Source: Verrucomicrobiaceae bacterium
GTDB taxonomy: Bacteria; Verrucomicrobiota; Verrucomicrobiia; Verrucomicrobiales; Verrucomicrobiaceae
Assembly (NCBI GenBank): GCA_016795465.1
Contig: JAEUHK010000031.1
Coordinates: 1-64,000, forward strand
DNA length: 64,000 nucleotides
Direction: 5' to 3'
Shown here: positions 7,256 through 17,500 of the stretch, piece after piece
Layout: each line of letters opens with the position of its first letter
Numbering within the stretch: position 1 is the first letter of the stretch
Translations under genes and position numbers: made by a program
Notes under the pieces: generated by a model
Databases searched by the model: none
What the model was told of the DNA's origin: nothing
Seen by the model: only the letters and a program-made list of their open reading frames with translations

Positions 7256-10200
7256 ATGAAAACGACCCTACCTCCGATCCTGGAGTCCAAGCTCGCGGAC
7301 TTTCGTCGTCGCGTTTGGGTGGTGAAGGTGCTGGAGGGCTTGCTCGCGGGCTTCGTGGGTTTGTTGGTGTCGTGGATCGTGCTGTTTGTGCTGGATCGCG
7401 TCATGGAAACGCCCGCGTGGATGCGCTGGACGCTCATGCTGGGTGGTTCGGCGGTGCTGGGGCTCGGTTTGCCGCTCAAGTGGCATCGCTGGGTGTGGCG
7501 GCAGCGACAGCTCGAAGATGCGGCGCGGTTGTTGAAGCGCACTTTCCCGCGGCTCGGCGATCAATTGCTCGGCATCGTCGAGCTTTCGCGACATGACGAT
7601 GCCTCGCGCAGCGAGCGCCTCGTGCAGGCGGCCATGGCGCAGGCGGCCGACGCGGTGAAGGACAAGGATTTTACCAACGCGGTGCCGGAGGCGCGGCATG
7701 CACGCTGGGCTTGGGGCCTCGGCGCAGCAGCGGTCGTCACGCTCACCGCTGCTTTCGGCTTTCCGGAGGCCGCGTGGAATGCCGCTCAGCGTTGGGCGAT
7801 GCCGTGGAAGAACATCGAGCGCTTCACCTTTGCCCGCATCGAGCCGTTGCCTGAAAAGCTCGTCGTGCCGCTCGCGGAGCCGGTGAAGCTCACGGTGAAG
7901 CTCGACAAAGACACACGCTGGTCGCCGCAAGGCGCGAAGGCGAGCCTCGAAGGCCAGCCACTCATTCAAAGCACGCTCAAAGACGGCGCGTATATGCTCG
8001 CCCTGCCGCCGCAGAAGGATGACGCCACGATGAAGCTCTCGCTCGGCGATGTGCGCGAGGAAATCGCCGTGCTGCCTCGCGCCAGGCCGGAGCTCACGAC
8101 GCTCGCCGTTCGCACGAGGCTGCCAGCGTATCTCAAATACCAAACGCAGCCTGTCATCGAGGTGCGCGGCGGATCGGTGAGCGTGCTGAAAGGCGCTCAA
8201 GCCTCCATCGAAGCCACCGCGAGCCGCGAACTTGCCAGCGCTTCGCTCGATGGCCAATCGCAGACGGTTTCCGGCGACAAGATGACGACGAGCTTCAGCG
8301 AACTCGCCGCTGACGCGGACAAAACGATGACCTGGAAGGATCGCGATGGCCTGGAACCCCGCGAGCCGCTCGTGCTGCGACTTCACGCGGTCGAGGACGA
8401 GGCCCCAAGGCTTGCCGCGCGTCGCGAATCGCCGGAACAGGTCGTGCTCGATACCGAAGTCGTGACCTTCGAAGTCGATGCGCAGGATGATTTCGGCATT
8501 CAACGCGTCGGGCTCGAATGGCGCAGCGTGAACGACGAATCCACCAAGGGCGACAAGATCGCCGCGGCTGGTGAACCGGAGAAAAAGACGCTCAACGCCA
8601 AGGCCACCTTCTCCGCCGTGCGCGATGGCGTGACGCCGCAAACGCTCGAAATCCGTGCCTGGGCTGAGGATTACCTGCCGGGCCGCAAACGCGCCTACTC
8701 CGCCGCTTTCCAGCTTCAGATCCTCAACAAGACGGATCACGCGCTGTGGCTCACGGAGCAGTTCGGCAAATGGCTCGAATCCGCCCGCGAGACCTACGAA
8801 CGCGAGCAGCAACTCCACGCCACGAATCGCGAACTGCGCCAGATGAAGCCCGAAGAACTCGACCGGCCTGAAAATCGCCGGAAAGTCGCCCAGCAAGCCA
8901 GCGCGGAGACCGCGAATGCCGCACGACTCGGCGCTCTCAATCAAAGCGGCCGCAGCCTCGTGGAGCAGGCCACGCGAAACGATGAGTTTGATGCCCAACG
9001 CCTCGAAAGCTGGGCCACGATGCTCAAATCGCTCCAAGACATCGCATCGAAGAAAATGCCAAGCGTCGCGGAGCTGCTCAAACAGAGTGCGGGAGCCAAA
9101 AGCGGCGCAAAAACTCAACCCAGTCAATCCGGTCAACAAAGTCAAAAACCCTCCGCCCAGCAGATCGCAAACGGCGAGCAATCACCGAAAAGCGGCTCAC
9201 AAGGCAAACCGAGCGAGGAAGAGCAAAAGAAGGCCAACATGCCGAGCATCAGCGATCGCGAGAGCTCGATGAGCAAGCCGGTGGAGGCCAAAAACGATCC
9301 CAATGCCAAACCGGCTCCGCCGAAGCCGAGCACGATGAAATTGCCGACGACGCAGATGGCCGCCGCGCCGCCGAAAGAAGGCAAAAAGGACGAAGAACAG
9401 CCGCAAACGCCCGCGCAGCAAAAAATGGACGAAGCGATCGAAGAGCAGGAATTGCTGCTCGCCGAGTTCGCGAAGGTCTCCGACGAGCTGGCGGCCGTTT
9501 TGGCCAGTTTGGAGGCCAGCACCTTCGTGAAACGGCTCAAAAAGGCCTCACGCGATCAAATGGTGGCCGCGAAGGATTTAAACACGAAGACGCTGAGCGC
9601 CTTCGGTTTGGAAAAACAGCCCGTGAAGGAAGCCGCGAGCATCGCCGAGCATGAAAAAGGGCAGAGCGAGGTCGTGCGCATCATTCAAAGCGATCTCGAA
9701 GCCTACTACGCCCGCAAGCCGGAGATGCACTTCAAGACGGTGATCGGCCAGATGAAAGAAACGCAGGTCGTGAAGGCCCTCCACACACTCGGTGATCAGG
9801 CCGCGGTGAACCTCAGCGGCAGCAGCATGGCCGGTGCAGAGTTTTGGGCCGACACGCTCGACCGCTGGGCCGAGGAGATGGTGGCTGCGAGCGAATGCAA
9901 AGCGTGCAGCTCCTGCAGCGCCGACAGCCTGCCGCCGGAGATCGTGCTCAAAGTGATGAAGGCCCTGCGCGATGAAATGAAGCTGCGCGATGAAACGCGT
10001 GAGCTGGAGAATGCGAAGGCCGCTCTCGACGCCAAAGTGTATGCGACTCAATCCAGCGGCCTCGCCTCGAAGCAGTTCGGCATCAGGCTGAATGTGCGCG
10101 GTGCCTTTGATGACATTTTGCACCTTCCTGATGGCAGCCAAAAGTTCGGCAAGGAACTGAAGCTGCTCGATGCCGTCATGCAGGTGATGGACGAGGCCGG

Positions 10201-10513
10201 CACCATCCTCGACAAGCCGGACACCGGTGCTCCCGCCATCGCCGCGGAGACCGAGGCCATCGAACTGCTGCTGCAAGCCAAGCGCCCGAACCCGAAAGGT
10301 GGCGGCGGTGGCGGCAGCAATCCCGGCGGCGGTGGCAGCGCCGCCTCCACCAGCCTCGCTGCGCTTGCTGATCTCGGTGAAGGCGATGACGCTGCCACGA
10401 ACGTAGAAGCCCGCCCCGTCGGCCAATCGACCGGCAAAGCTGGCCGCGAGCTGCCGGAGGAGTTCAAGACCGGTCTCGATGCTTACTTCAACAAGCTGGA
10501 GGAAGCGAAATGA
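7256..10513 (+). CDS. Large DUF4175-like membrane-anchored protein
   Basis: 1085 residues with three N-terminal membrane helices (about 22-48, 56-72 and 145-165), then a long periplasmic part. Residues 600-730 form a low-complexity Lys/Pro/Gln/Ser linker; a helical region follows, with a cysteine cluster CKACSSC near 880 and a glycine-rich stretch near 1012-1025. The architecture recalls DUF4175 proteins of MoxR/VWA (BatA-like) clusters, but no MoxR or VWA gene lies in the window. The start at 7256 is the first ATG after the repeat at 7101-7174 and gives the usual short cytoplasmic tail. The family assignment is tentative; the coding call is firm. Confidence 0.8.
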   Translation: MKTTLPPILESKLADFRRRVWVVKVLEGLLAGFVGLLVSWIVLFVLDRVMETPAWMRWTLMLGGSAVLGLGLPLKWHRWVWRQRQLEDAARLLKRTFPRLGDQLLGIVELSRHDDASRSERLVQAAMAQAADAVKDKDFTNAVPEARHARWAWGLGAAAVVTLTAAFGFPEAAWNAAQRWAMPWKNIERFTFARIEPLPEKLVVPLAEPVKLTVKLDKDTRWSPQGAKASLEGQPLIQSTLKDGAYMLALPPQKDDATMKLSLGDVREEIAVLPRARPELTTLAVRTRLPAYLKYQTQPVIEVRGGSVSVLKGAQASIEATASRELASASLDGQSQTVSGDKMTTSFSELAADADKTMTWKDRDGLEPREPLVLRLHAVEDEAPRLAARRESPEQVVLDTEVVTFEVDAQDDFGIQRVGLEWRSVNDESTKGDKIAAAGEPEKKTLNAKATFSAVRDGVTPQTLEIRAWAEDYLPGRKRAYSAAFQLQILNKTDHALWLTEQFGKWLESARETYEREQQLHATNRELRQMKPEELDRPENRRKVAQQASAETANAARLGALNQSGRSLVEQATRNDEFDAQRLESWATMLKSLQDIASKKMPSVAELLKQSAGAKSGAKTQPSQSGQQSQKPSAQQIANGEQSPKSGSQGKPSEEEQKKANMPSISDRESSMSKPVEAKNDPNAKPAPPKPSTMKLPTTQMAAAPPKEGKKDEEQPQTPAQQKMDEAIEEQELLLAEFAKVSDELAAVLASLEASTFVKRLKKASRDQMVAAKDLNTKTLSAFGLEKQPVKEAASIAEHEKGQSEVVRIIQSDLEAYYARKPEMHFKTVIGQMKETQVVKALHTLGDQAAVNLSGSSMAGAEFWADTLDRWAEEMVAASECKACSSCSADSLPPEIVLKVMKALRDEMKLRDETRELENAKAALDAKVYATQSSGLASKQFGIRLNVRGAFDDILHLPDGSQKFGKELKLLDAVMQVMDEAGTILDKPDTGAPAIAAETEAIELLLQAKRPNPKGGGGGGSNPGGGGSAASTSLAALADLGEGDDAATNVEARPVGQSTGKAGRELPEEFKTGLDAYFNKLEEAK

Positions 10514-10559
10514 GCCTGCGTGTTGAAAAAGCACTTCCAGGCGTTAGTCTCCGGCTGTC

Positions 10560-10736
10560 ATGAGCACCGTTCTGGAAATCGAAAAGGCCATTGAGCAACT
10601 GCCCACGAAGCAGATGCTGGAAATCGCCAGTTGGCTGGATGAGCGCACAGCCATGATCCAGGCATCCGAATCGCTTTTTCAAATGCTGGACGAAGAAGAA
10701 GGTCCCGACGCTGGAAACCAATGGCTGGGCGAATAA
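10560..10736 (+). CDS. Small antitoxin-like protein
   Basis: 58 residues beginning MSTVLEIEKAIEQLP, highly acidic at the end, with a helical pattern like small antitoxins that sit before PemK/MazF-type genes. Its last 16 bases overlap the start of the toxin-like gene at 10721 in another frame, implying translational coupling. No DNA-binding fold can be proven from so short a sequence. Its role is inferred from position. Confidence 0.65.
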   Translation: MSTVLEIEKAIEQLPTKQMLEIASWLDERTAMIQASESLFQMLDEEEGPDAGNQWLGE

Positions 10737-11050
10737 AACGCGGGGATATCTGGCTCGTCGATCTTGGTCTGGCGGCCAAGGTTCGGCCGGGATTGATCCT
10801 GAGCGTCGAGTTCCGGGATGATGAACGCGCCTTGTACACCTATGTGGCCCGCACCACGACTCTTCGCGGCGGTCGTTTCGAGGTCTCCCACACGGCCGCC
10901 CTTTTCAAACCGGGTGCCTTTGATGCTCAAAACCTTGGATCTGTTCCCGAACCCAAGTTGATCAAACTGCTGGGACGGGTCAGTGATCATACGCTGGAAC
11001 AAGTTGAGGCGGCCGTGGCAGGCTGGCTTTCCATCCGGCAGGCCGCCTGA
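10721..11050 (+). CDS. MazF/PemK-family endoribonuclease toxin
   Basis: 109 residues with the PemK/MazF opening RGDIWLVDLG followed by RPGLILS, which in the family forms the beta-barrel and RNA-binding groove. The central threonine/arginine strand (ARTTTLRGG) is also family-like. Overlap with the upstream 58-residue acidic protein gives the usual antitoxin-toxin gene order. The expected activity is cleavage of mRNA at short sites; the target sequence cannot be read. Confidence 0.8.
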   Translation: MAGRIKRGDIWLVDLGLAAKVRPGLILSVEFRDDERALYTYVARTTTLRGGRFEVSHTAALFKPGAFDAQNLGSVPEPKLIKLLGRVSDHTLEQVEAAVAGWLSIRQAA

Positions 11051-11092
11051 ATTTAGCTGGAGTTCCCCGCCCGCTTTGTGCATGCTTGCCCC

Positions 11093-13480
11093 ATGAGGTT
11101 TGAAACGCAGAGAGCATGGCACCAGACGCTGAGACATCTCGCGACTGCATTCTGCATTCTGCATTCGGCATTCGTCTTTGCCGCCGCGCCCTTCACCACG
11201 CGTGCGGAGTCGAAGAAATCTCTCGGCCCGGATTCGGAGAAGGGGCTGGAGAAGCTGGCGGATGATGGACTGGCCGGCAAAAAGGAGCAGCTCACGCAGC
11301 AGTTGGAGTGGGCGCTGGAGCTGGCGGAGAAGGAGGTGAAGATCACTAAGGATGAAAAAGCCGCGATCGTGAAGGATGCGGAACCTTTGATCGATTCGGC
11401 GATCAAGGCGTGGCGGCCGCGCTACATCGAATCGCTGCGTTTTTACCTGGTGAGCTACACGGATGATGCTTCCGCGGCCCGGCGCATCGCGCAGTGGAAG
11501 ATGGATCAGGCGGAGAAACGCCTCACCGTGGAGGGTTGGACCTTGCCGGACCTTTCGCCGGAGTGGCAGGCTTTGGTGAAAAAGCATCTCGGCGAGGAGC
11601 GTGGTGCGCAGGCCATCGCCATCCGGGCGAAGCAGCGGGCAGAGGTGAAGAAGGAAATGGAGTCCTTTCTCGAACGCTGGGCCAGCACGGGGCGCGTGCC
11701 GATGGATGAGGAGCTGCGATTGCTCATCGAGAGCCTGCGGAAGGAGTTGAAGCTCGACCAGCCGAAGGTGGACGAACTTTTCACCGCGGCGAAGAAGCTC
11801 GTGGATGAGCATGTGGCCTCCGAGGTGGTGGCGGGCATGGATTTGCTGTCTTCGCTGCCGGAGGAGCAGCGCCTCGTGGCGATGGGCCAGGGCAATAGCT
11901 TCGGCACACGCTTTGTGCGGCCGAAGGGGATCGACCTCGAAAAGAAGTGGGCGGAGACCATCACGAGCCTCGTCGGTGCGGAATCGGTGAAGCAGTGGCA
12001 GAAGCTGGTGGCTGAGCAGAAGACCAAAGAAGAGGCGGAGCTGGTCGATTCACTCAAACCGAGCGAGCAACAGGCGCAGATGCAGATGGAGGAGCTGATC
12101 GGTCGCGAGGTGGACAGCTATGTGAGCGGCTTGAATCTCGATGATGAGCGCAAAAAGGAGCTGGAGGCGCTCGCGAAGCAGGCAGTGACCGCGAGCATCG
12201 AGGCGTCGAAGAAGCAGTGGATCAAGACCATCCAGGGCTGGTCGGCCGCGGATCGGAAAACACGCAAGAACTACTACTTTGGCGTGAACGAGGACGATCA
12301 GCCGCCGAAGCAAAAAGTGTGGGCCGAGGGCTTGAAGAAGCTTTTCAGCGAGGACGAGCTGCAGCGCATGCAGGCCGGGGTTTCGGAACGGAAGACACGC
12401 ATGAGCGGTGCCCTCGCCGCGGCCACTTTGGCGGAGATGGACAAGACGCTGGCGCTGAGCGTGAAGCAACGCACCGACCTCGAGCCGTTGCTGCGCCCGC
12501 TGATGGAGCCTCTGCTGCGTGATGAGACGCAGGAGTACTGGAGCTACCAGGCCTACCAGCTCTTCAACACGGCCGCGAAGGTGGACGAGAAGAAGCTCGC
12601 CACGATCCTCGACGAGTCGCAATTGAAGCAGTGGAAGACGCTCGTCAGCGCCTCGCCAAACTACAGCCGCAGCGGCGGGGTCACCGTGAACTCCGGCGAG
12701 CTCGACGCGGAGGAGGAGAAGCCCGACATCGAGGTGGAGATCTCGCGTCACCTTTACCAACTCGGTGTGAACGAGCGCAAACGCCTGCTCGAGGTGATGC
12801 TGGCGCAGGTGGGCGATGCCAAGCGCGTGCTGAATTTGCCCGAGGAGAAGGTGAAACGCCTCACCACCGCCGCGAAAGGTGCCGTGGAGTCCGCGATGGA
12901 GGAATGGCGCACGCAGGTCGAGAGCTGGGTGCGGAACTCGGTCGAGCGTGCCACGCCCGGCACGGTGAAGGCCACGCTCGCGAATCTCGCCCGCTCCAGC
13001 TACAACGTGCAGGGCAAAGGGCCGCAGACGCAGGATCGCTGGCGTGACACCGTCACCGCGCTGCTTTCCGAGAGCGAGCAGATCGCGTGGAAGAAGGTCC
13101 TCGATGCCCGCAAGGCCTACCGCACCGCCACGATGGCCACGATGAGCGTGAACGAGCTTGATCGCCGTCGCCGTCTCACGCCGGAGCAGGTGCAAAAGGT
13201 CCATCAACTCGTCTCCGCCGTGCTCGATGACTACCTGCCGGACATCGAGCGCTACATGAACCACACCTGGCACTTGCAATACTATTACGCGCTGCTGCCT
13301 CTCGCCGGCGTGAAGGAGGCCGATTTGAAATCCACGCTCACCGACCGCCAGTGGAAGCTCGTCCAGGAACGCGATCTGGCCGATGCCGTGCAATACTGGG
13401 AAGGCATCGAGAGCTACCACAAGCAGCGGATGGAACAGAACAAGGACGCGGATGGAGGCGCGGTGCTTTTTGACGAATGA
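11093..13480 (+). CDS. Exported helical protein of unknown function
   Basis: 795 residues, strongly charged (Lys/Glu) and helical, with several repeating blocks that read like long coiled or helical-bundle segments. I recognise no family. The start at 11093 opens a signal peptide whose hydrophobic core (AFCILHSAFVFAAA) is encoded by a tandem TGCATTC array at 11146-11173. A GTG five codons upstream is possible but unnecessary. The next gene starts inside its stop codon (ATGA at 13477), so the two are translationally coupled. Confidence 0.8.
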   Translation: MRFETQRAWHQTLRHLATAFCILHSAFVFAAAPFTTRAESKKSLGPDSEKGLEKLADDGLAGKKEQLTQQLEWALELAEKEVKITKDEKAAIVKDAEPLIDSAIKAWRPRYIESLRFYLVSYTDDASAARRIAQWKMDQAEKRLTVEGWTLPDLSPEWQALVKKHLGEERGAQAIAIRAKQRAEVKKEMESFLERWASTGRVPMDEELRLLIESLRKELKLDQPKVDELFTAAKKLVDEHVASEVVAGMDLLSSLPEEQRLVAMGQGNSFGTRFVRPKGIDLEKKWAETITSLVGAESVKQWQKLVAEQKTKEEAELVDSLKPSEQQAQMQMEELIGREVDSYVSGLNLDDERKKELEALAKQAVTASIEASKKQWIKTIQGWSAADRKTRKNYYFGVNEDDQPPKQKVWAEGLKKLFSEDELQRMQAGVSERKTRMSGALAAATLAEMDKTLALSVKQRTDLEPLLRPLMEPLLRDETQEYWSYQAYQLFNTAAKVDEKKLATILDESQLKQWKTLVSASPNYSRSGGVTVNSGELDAEEEKPDIEVEISRHLYQLGVNERKRLLEVMLAQVGDAKRVLNLPEEKVKRLTTAAKGAVESAMEEWRTQVESWVRNSVERATPGTVKATLANLARSSYNVQGKGPQTQDRWRDTVTALLSESEQIAWKKVLDARKAYRTATMATMSVNELDRRRRLTPEQVQKVHQLVSAVLDDYLPDIERYMNHTWHLQYYYALLPLAGVKEADLKSTLTDRQWKLVQERDLADAVQYWEGIESYHKQRMEQNKDADGGAVLFDE
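11146..11173 (+). repeat. TGCATTC heptad array in a signal peptide
   Basis: Three exact TGCATTC units and one GGCATTC occur in a row. Because 7 is not a multiple of 3, the array is read in all three frames in turn and yields A-F, C-I-L, H-S, A-F. It forms the hydrophobic core of the signal peptide of the gene at 11093. Confidence 0.85.
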
Positions 13481-14565
13481 AAACCAAGCATGGGGCATGG
13501 AGCATGGGGCATGGAGCAACGTCCGACAGGTCGGACGTGTCGGACCCGTCGGACAAAAAGGTGCTTGGCGTGTTGCTGGTGCTTTTTTGGACTCTTTGCT
13601 CTTCGCCCTTCGCCCTTTGCGCCGACCTCCGTTTCGGCGGCGCGATCCCGCATGAGGTCGAGATGATCTACGAGCGAGGTCTTGCGTGGCTGGCATCGAA
13701 GCAGAGTGACGAGGGTGGGTGGCCGGGCGGGAATGACGGGCCCGGTGTGAATGGCATCTGCGTGATGGCGTTTCTCGCCAGCGGCGATGATCCGAACTTC
13801 GGGAAGTATGCGCGGAACATCCGCCGCGGTGTGCGGGCCATTTTGAAGTCGCAGCAGGAGTCCGGTTATTTCCCGCACAGCATGTATCACCATGGTTTCG
13901 CCATGCTGGCGCTATCCGAGGCCTACGGCGCGGTGGACGAGGCGCTGCTCTGGGAAGGTGAGAAGCCCGTCCGCACGATCTCGCAGGCGCTTGATCTCGC
14001 CATCCGGCTGAGCGGCACCTCGCAGAAGAACAATCGCTGGGGCGGCTGGCGCTATTCGCCGGAGGCTCGCGATGCCGATACGTCGGTAACTGGCGCGATG
14101 CTGATGGGCTTGCTCGCGGCGCGGAATGCCGGCCTGGAGGTGAGTGACGAGGTGCTGGAGGCTGCGCTCGAATACATGCGCCGCAGCACGAGCAAGGATG
14201 GCAGCGTGGCTTACAGCGGCGGCTTCGGCGGCATGGGCGAGTCGATGAACCGCAGCGCCATCGCCACGCTCGTGGCCGCGGTGGGGAAGAAAAAGGAGAC
14301 GGAGGAATACAAGGCCACGCTGGAGCACATCAACACGCGTCTCGATCACCAGGAAGGTCATTATAAAGAGTACTTCCGCTACTACATGGCCCAGGCGCTC
14401 TTCCAAGGTGACTACGAGGCCTGGCAAAAATGGAACACCGCTACCGTCCGCACCCTCAGCGAGACCCAAACCGATGACGGTGGCTTTGGCGATGCTTATC
14501 AGACGGGCATGTCGTTGCTCGCGGTGGCGCTGAACTATCGCTTTTTGCCGATCTACGAACGCTAA
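13477..14565 (+). CDS. Exported squalene-cyclase/prenyltransferase-repeat protein
   Basis: 362 residues. After the signal peptide comes an alpha/alpha-barrel of squalene-cyclase-type repeats, shown by the QSDEGGWPGG, NNRWGGWRYSP and QTDDGGFGDAYQTG motifs. The DxDD-type acid motif of true cyclases is not seen, so a non-catalytic or unknown role is likely; such proteins occur in Verrucomicrobiota and Planctomycetota near large envelope proteins. The N-terminus is odd: its first 50 codons are largely short tandem repeats (13488-13622), giving MKTKHGAWSMGHGA and SDRSDVSDPSD before the hydrophobic core. A later start is not available without losing the signal. Its start codon overlaps the stop of the preceding gene. 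Confidence 0.85.
   Translation: MKTKHGAWSMGHGATSDRSDVSDPSDKKVLGVLLVLFWTLCSSPFALCADLRFGGAIPHEVEMIYERGLAWLASKQSDEGGWPGGNDGPGVNGICVMAFLASGDDPNFGKYARNIRRGVRAILKSQQESGYFPHSMYHHGFAMLALSEAYGAVDEALLWEGEKPVRTISQALDLAIRLSGTSQKNNRWGGWRYSPEARDADTSVTGAMLMGLLAARNAGLEVSDEVLEAALEYMRRSTSKDGSVAYSGGFGGMGESMNRSAIATLVAAVGKKKETEEYKATLEHINTRLDHQEGHYKEYFRYYMAQALFQGDYEAWQKWNTATVRTLSETQTDDGGFGDAYQTGMSLLAVALNYRFLPIYER
13488..13622 (+). repeat. Three short tandem arrays in the 5' end of one gene
   Basis: First come four GCATGGR units (13488-13515). Next are nine-base units containing GTCGGAC (13520-13553). Last are four seven-base units TTTGCTC, TTCGCCC, TTCGCCC, TTTGCGC (13595-13622). All are translated in frame in the gene at 13477; the last array encodes the end of the signal peptide (CSSPFALC). 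Confidence 0.85.
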
Positions 14566-14577
14566 ACCGCTTTTCCG

Positions 14578-17500
14578 ATGAACCGCCGTCTTCGACTCCT
14601 CGCTGTTGTATTGCCACTGCTGCTGCTCGTGGGGGTAATTGGGTGGGAGAGCACGAGGACACGAAAAGGGACAGAAGAGACTGAAAGGACGGAAGTGACC
14701 CGAGTGGCGGCTGTGAGTGAAAAACAGGCTCCGGCGGTGGTGGATGATGTGGAGGCTCAAAAAGCCTTTCGGGCCTGGTTGACGCGTTTTGAGGTTGCAC
14801 CGGTGTCTCAGCGGGCAGCGATGCTGCCGGAGGGGCGTGCGGTGCTGGCGCAGCGTCGGGGAAGGATGGCGCGGTTGATTCGCGAGGACCCGGAGCAGGC
14901 GTTGAAGGAGTCGCTGAAGCTGCACGAGTATGAAAACCTGCCGCAGGAACTTCGCGGCATGGTGGAGAAGCCGTTCAGTGCCGCGGCGGCCTATGAATAC
15001 TATCCCGTGTGCGGTGCACCGGCGGGCATGGCGGACCATGTGGCAGCGCTCAATCTGGAAGACGGGACGTTTGAGGCCTTCACCTTCGGCCGCCGGGCCG
15101 GGGTGATGAGCAAGCGATCGATCCCCGTGCAAGGCATCACCCTTGATGGCGCGGCGGCGATGCATGATCTGCCGTTGCGAAGGCTCGACGTGGCGGAGGT
15201 GGCCACGGCGCAGCGGCTTTTCCCGATGGGGCAAAAAGATGCCACGAAGAGCTTTCTCAGTGGCCAACCCCTCGCGGTGGCACCGGTGGTGGCGCTGGGT
15301 GGAGGTCGCCTGTATCACTTCGCGGACGAGGCGGAGCTCACGCAGCTCAACGAAGCTCTGGTGAAGCTCGACGAGCTGCCGGGGCCGCAGGCGGGCTCGG
15401 ATGTGCTGTATCAGGCGATGGCGGCGGATGGCAGCGGCAGTGGGTTTGATCTTCCTGCGGCTCAAGCGGCCGAGCAGATGCAGGCGGACGCGTGGACGGA
15501 GAATCCAAAGAACGTGTTTTTGATCCGGGCGGACTTCAGCGACCTCACGGGCCTTTCCTACTCGCAGGCGACGACGGCGAATGTGATGAATGGCGCGGTG
15601 TCCGATCAGATCCGCGCCATGTCTTATGGTAAAACATGGATCATCGCCGGTGTGAGCCAGAACCTTTACCGCATGCCGCAGACCTCCGCCTACTATGTGA
15701 ATGGAGGCGCGAGCCGGAACAGCGAGCTGCTCCGTGATGCGCGAAACACCTTCCGCAACACCCGCAGCGGCGGTGACGCGGCCATCGACATCGGCCCGGC
15801 AAGCAACAACACGAATGGAGACGGTGAAGGCCTCGGTCCCTACGACATCGTGGGCGTGTTGTTTGGCAGCATGGGCATGGTGAGCGGCGGCGTGACCTAC
15901 GCGGGCCTCGCGGGCGGTGGAAACCTGTGGATGCAGGGCAGCATCAGCGACGGCGTTTTCACCCATGAGTTCGGTCACAACTACGGGATCGGCCACTCCA
16001 GCTTCTGGCAGACGAGCGATGGCAGCGTGTTCGGCACCGGGACGAACGTCGAGTATGGCGATGACTACGACATCATGGGCGATGGCGACCTTCCGAAAGG
16101 CCACTTCCATGCGCAGGCGAAGGCGAAACTGAACTGGCTGACCTCCAGTGAGTGGAGCGATGCCACCGCTGGCGGCTCGGGCACGTATCGCGTGCATCGC
16201 ATCGACAGCCAGTTCACCACCGGCACGCCGCGCGGCGTGCGCATCACCCGCAGCTCTGTCTCCGGCAGTGAGGAGTATCTTTGGCTGAACTACCGCCCGC
16301 TCTATGTGGGCATCCCGTTTTTCGAAAAAGGCGCTTACATGGTGTGGCAACGGCCCGGGCAGACACGGAGCTGGCTTATCGATACCACACCCGCGACGAG
16401 CGGTGTGAAGTCCGATGCGCCCATTCCGCTCGGCAGCACCTTTGCGGAGACTTCGTCGAATGCCTTCATCACGCCAGTGGCCCTCGGCGGCAGCGGTGAC
16501 AATGCCTGGCTCGATGTGCGGGTGAACTTCGGCCCCTTCCCCGGCAATGCCGCGCCCACCGCCGGTGCCATCAGCGGCCTCGCCACCGTGCCCGCCCGCA
16601 CGAGCAATCTCTACTCCGTGACCGCCAGCGATGCGAATAGCGACACGCTCGCCTATTCATGGAACACCGGCGACGGCAGCGTGCCTGGCAACTCCTCCGG
16701 CATCGCCCAAACATGGACCGTCGGCGGCAGCTACACCCTGAACCTCACCGTGAGCGATATGAAGGGCGGCACGCTGCCGCTTTCCAAAGCGGTGACCGTG
16801 ACCGATCCGCTCGACACCTGGACGACCGGCAGCGTGGGCAGCAGCGAGTATCTGGAGCAAATCGTGTATGCCGAGGGCCGCTATGTGAGCGCGGAATACT
16901 TTGGCGGCGTCTTCCTGAGCTGGGATGGCGTGACGTGGATCAATGTGGGCGATCCACCGGACATCGACCGGCCGAAGCTGGCCTACGGCGCAGGTGTTTT
17001 CGTGGCTGCTGGCATTAAAGAGAGTGCTCCCACGACGGCACAGATCACCTGGTCCGCCGATGGACGCCGCTGGAATCAGGCGACCTTCCCCAATGGCGTG
17101 CCGTATGTGCGGGCGGTGGCTTTTGGCGGCGGCAAATTCGTGGCGGTGGGTGATGACGGCACCGTTTTGACCTCCGCCGATGGCAAGACCTGGAGCGTGA
17201 CCACCATCGGTGCCATGCCGGACCTGCGCCGCATCGTCTGGAGCGGCAGTGCGTGGGTGGCGGCGGCTCTGCATCCCACCAGCGGCGATGCCGAGGTGAT
17301 CTGGACATCGCCCGATGCCAGCACGTGGACGGAGTGGACAGCTCGTGATTTTGATGTGTATCAGCTCGTCGTCAGCGCCGGGAAGGTCTTTGCCATCGGT
17401 TGGTATGGCGGCGTGCAGTTCTCCGCCGATCACGGTGTTACTTGGACCGATGCGACGCTGCCCTCCGGCACACGCTGGACGACGTATCTCATGGCGGTGG

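Noticed and set aside
11146..13622. CRISPR array
   Set aside because: Units are seven to nine bases, contiguous and without spacers; no cas gene is in the window.
13912..16350. An 812-codon frame on the minus strand across the squalene-cyclase-type and protease genes
   Set aside because: Crosses two genes with clear domains on the other strand. Composition is Arg/His-rich and no motif is seen.
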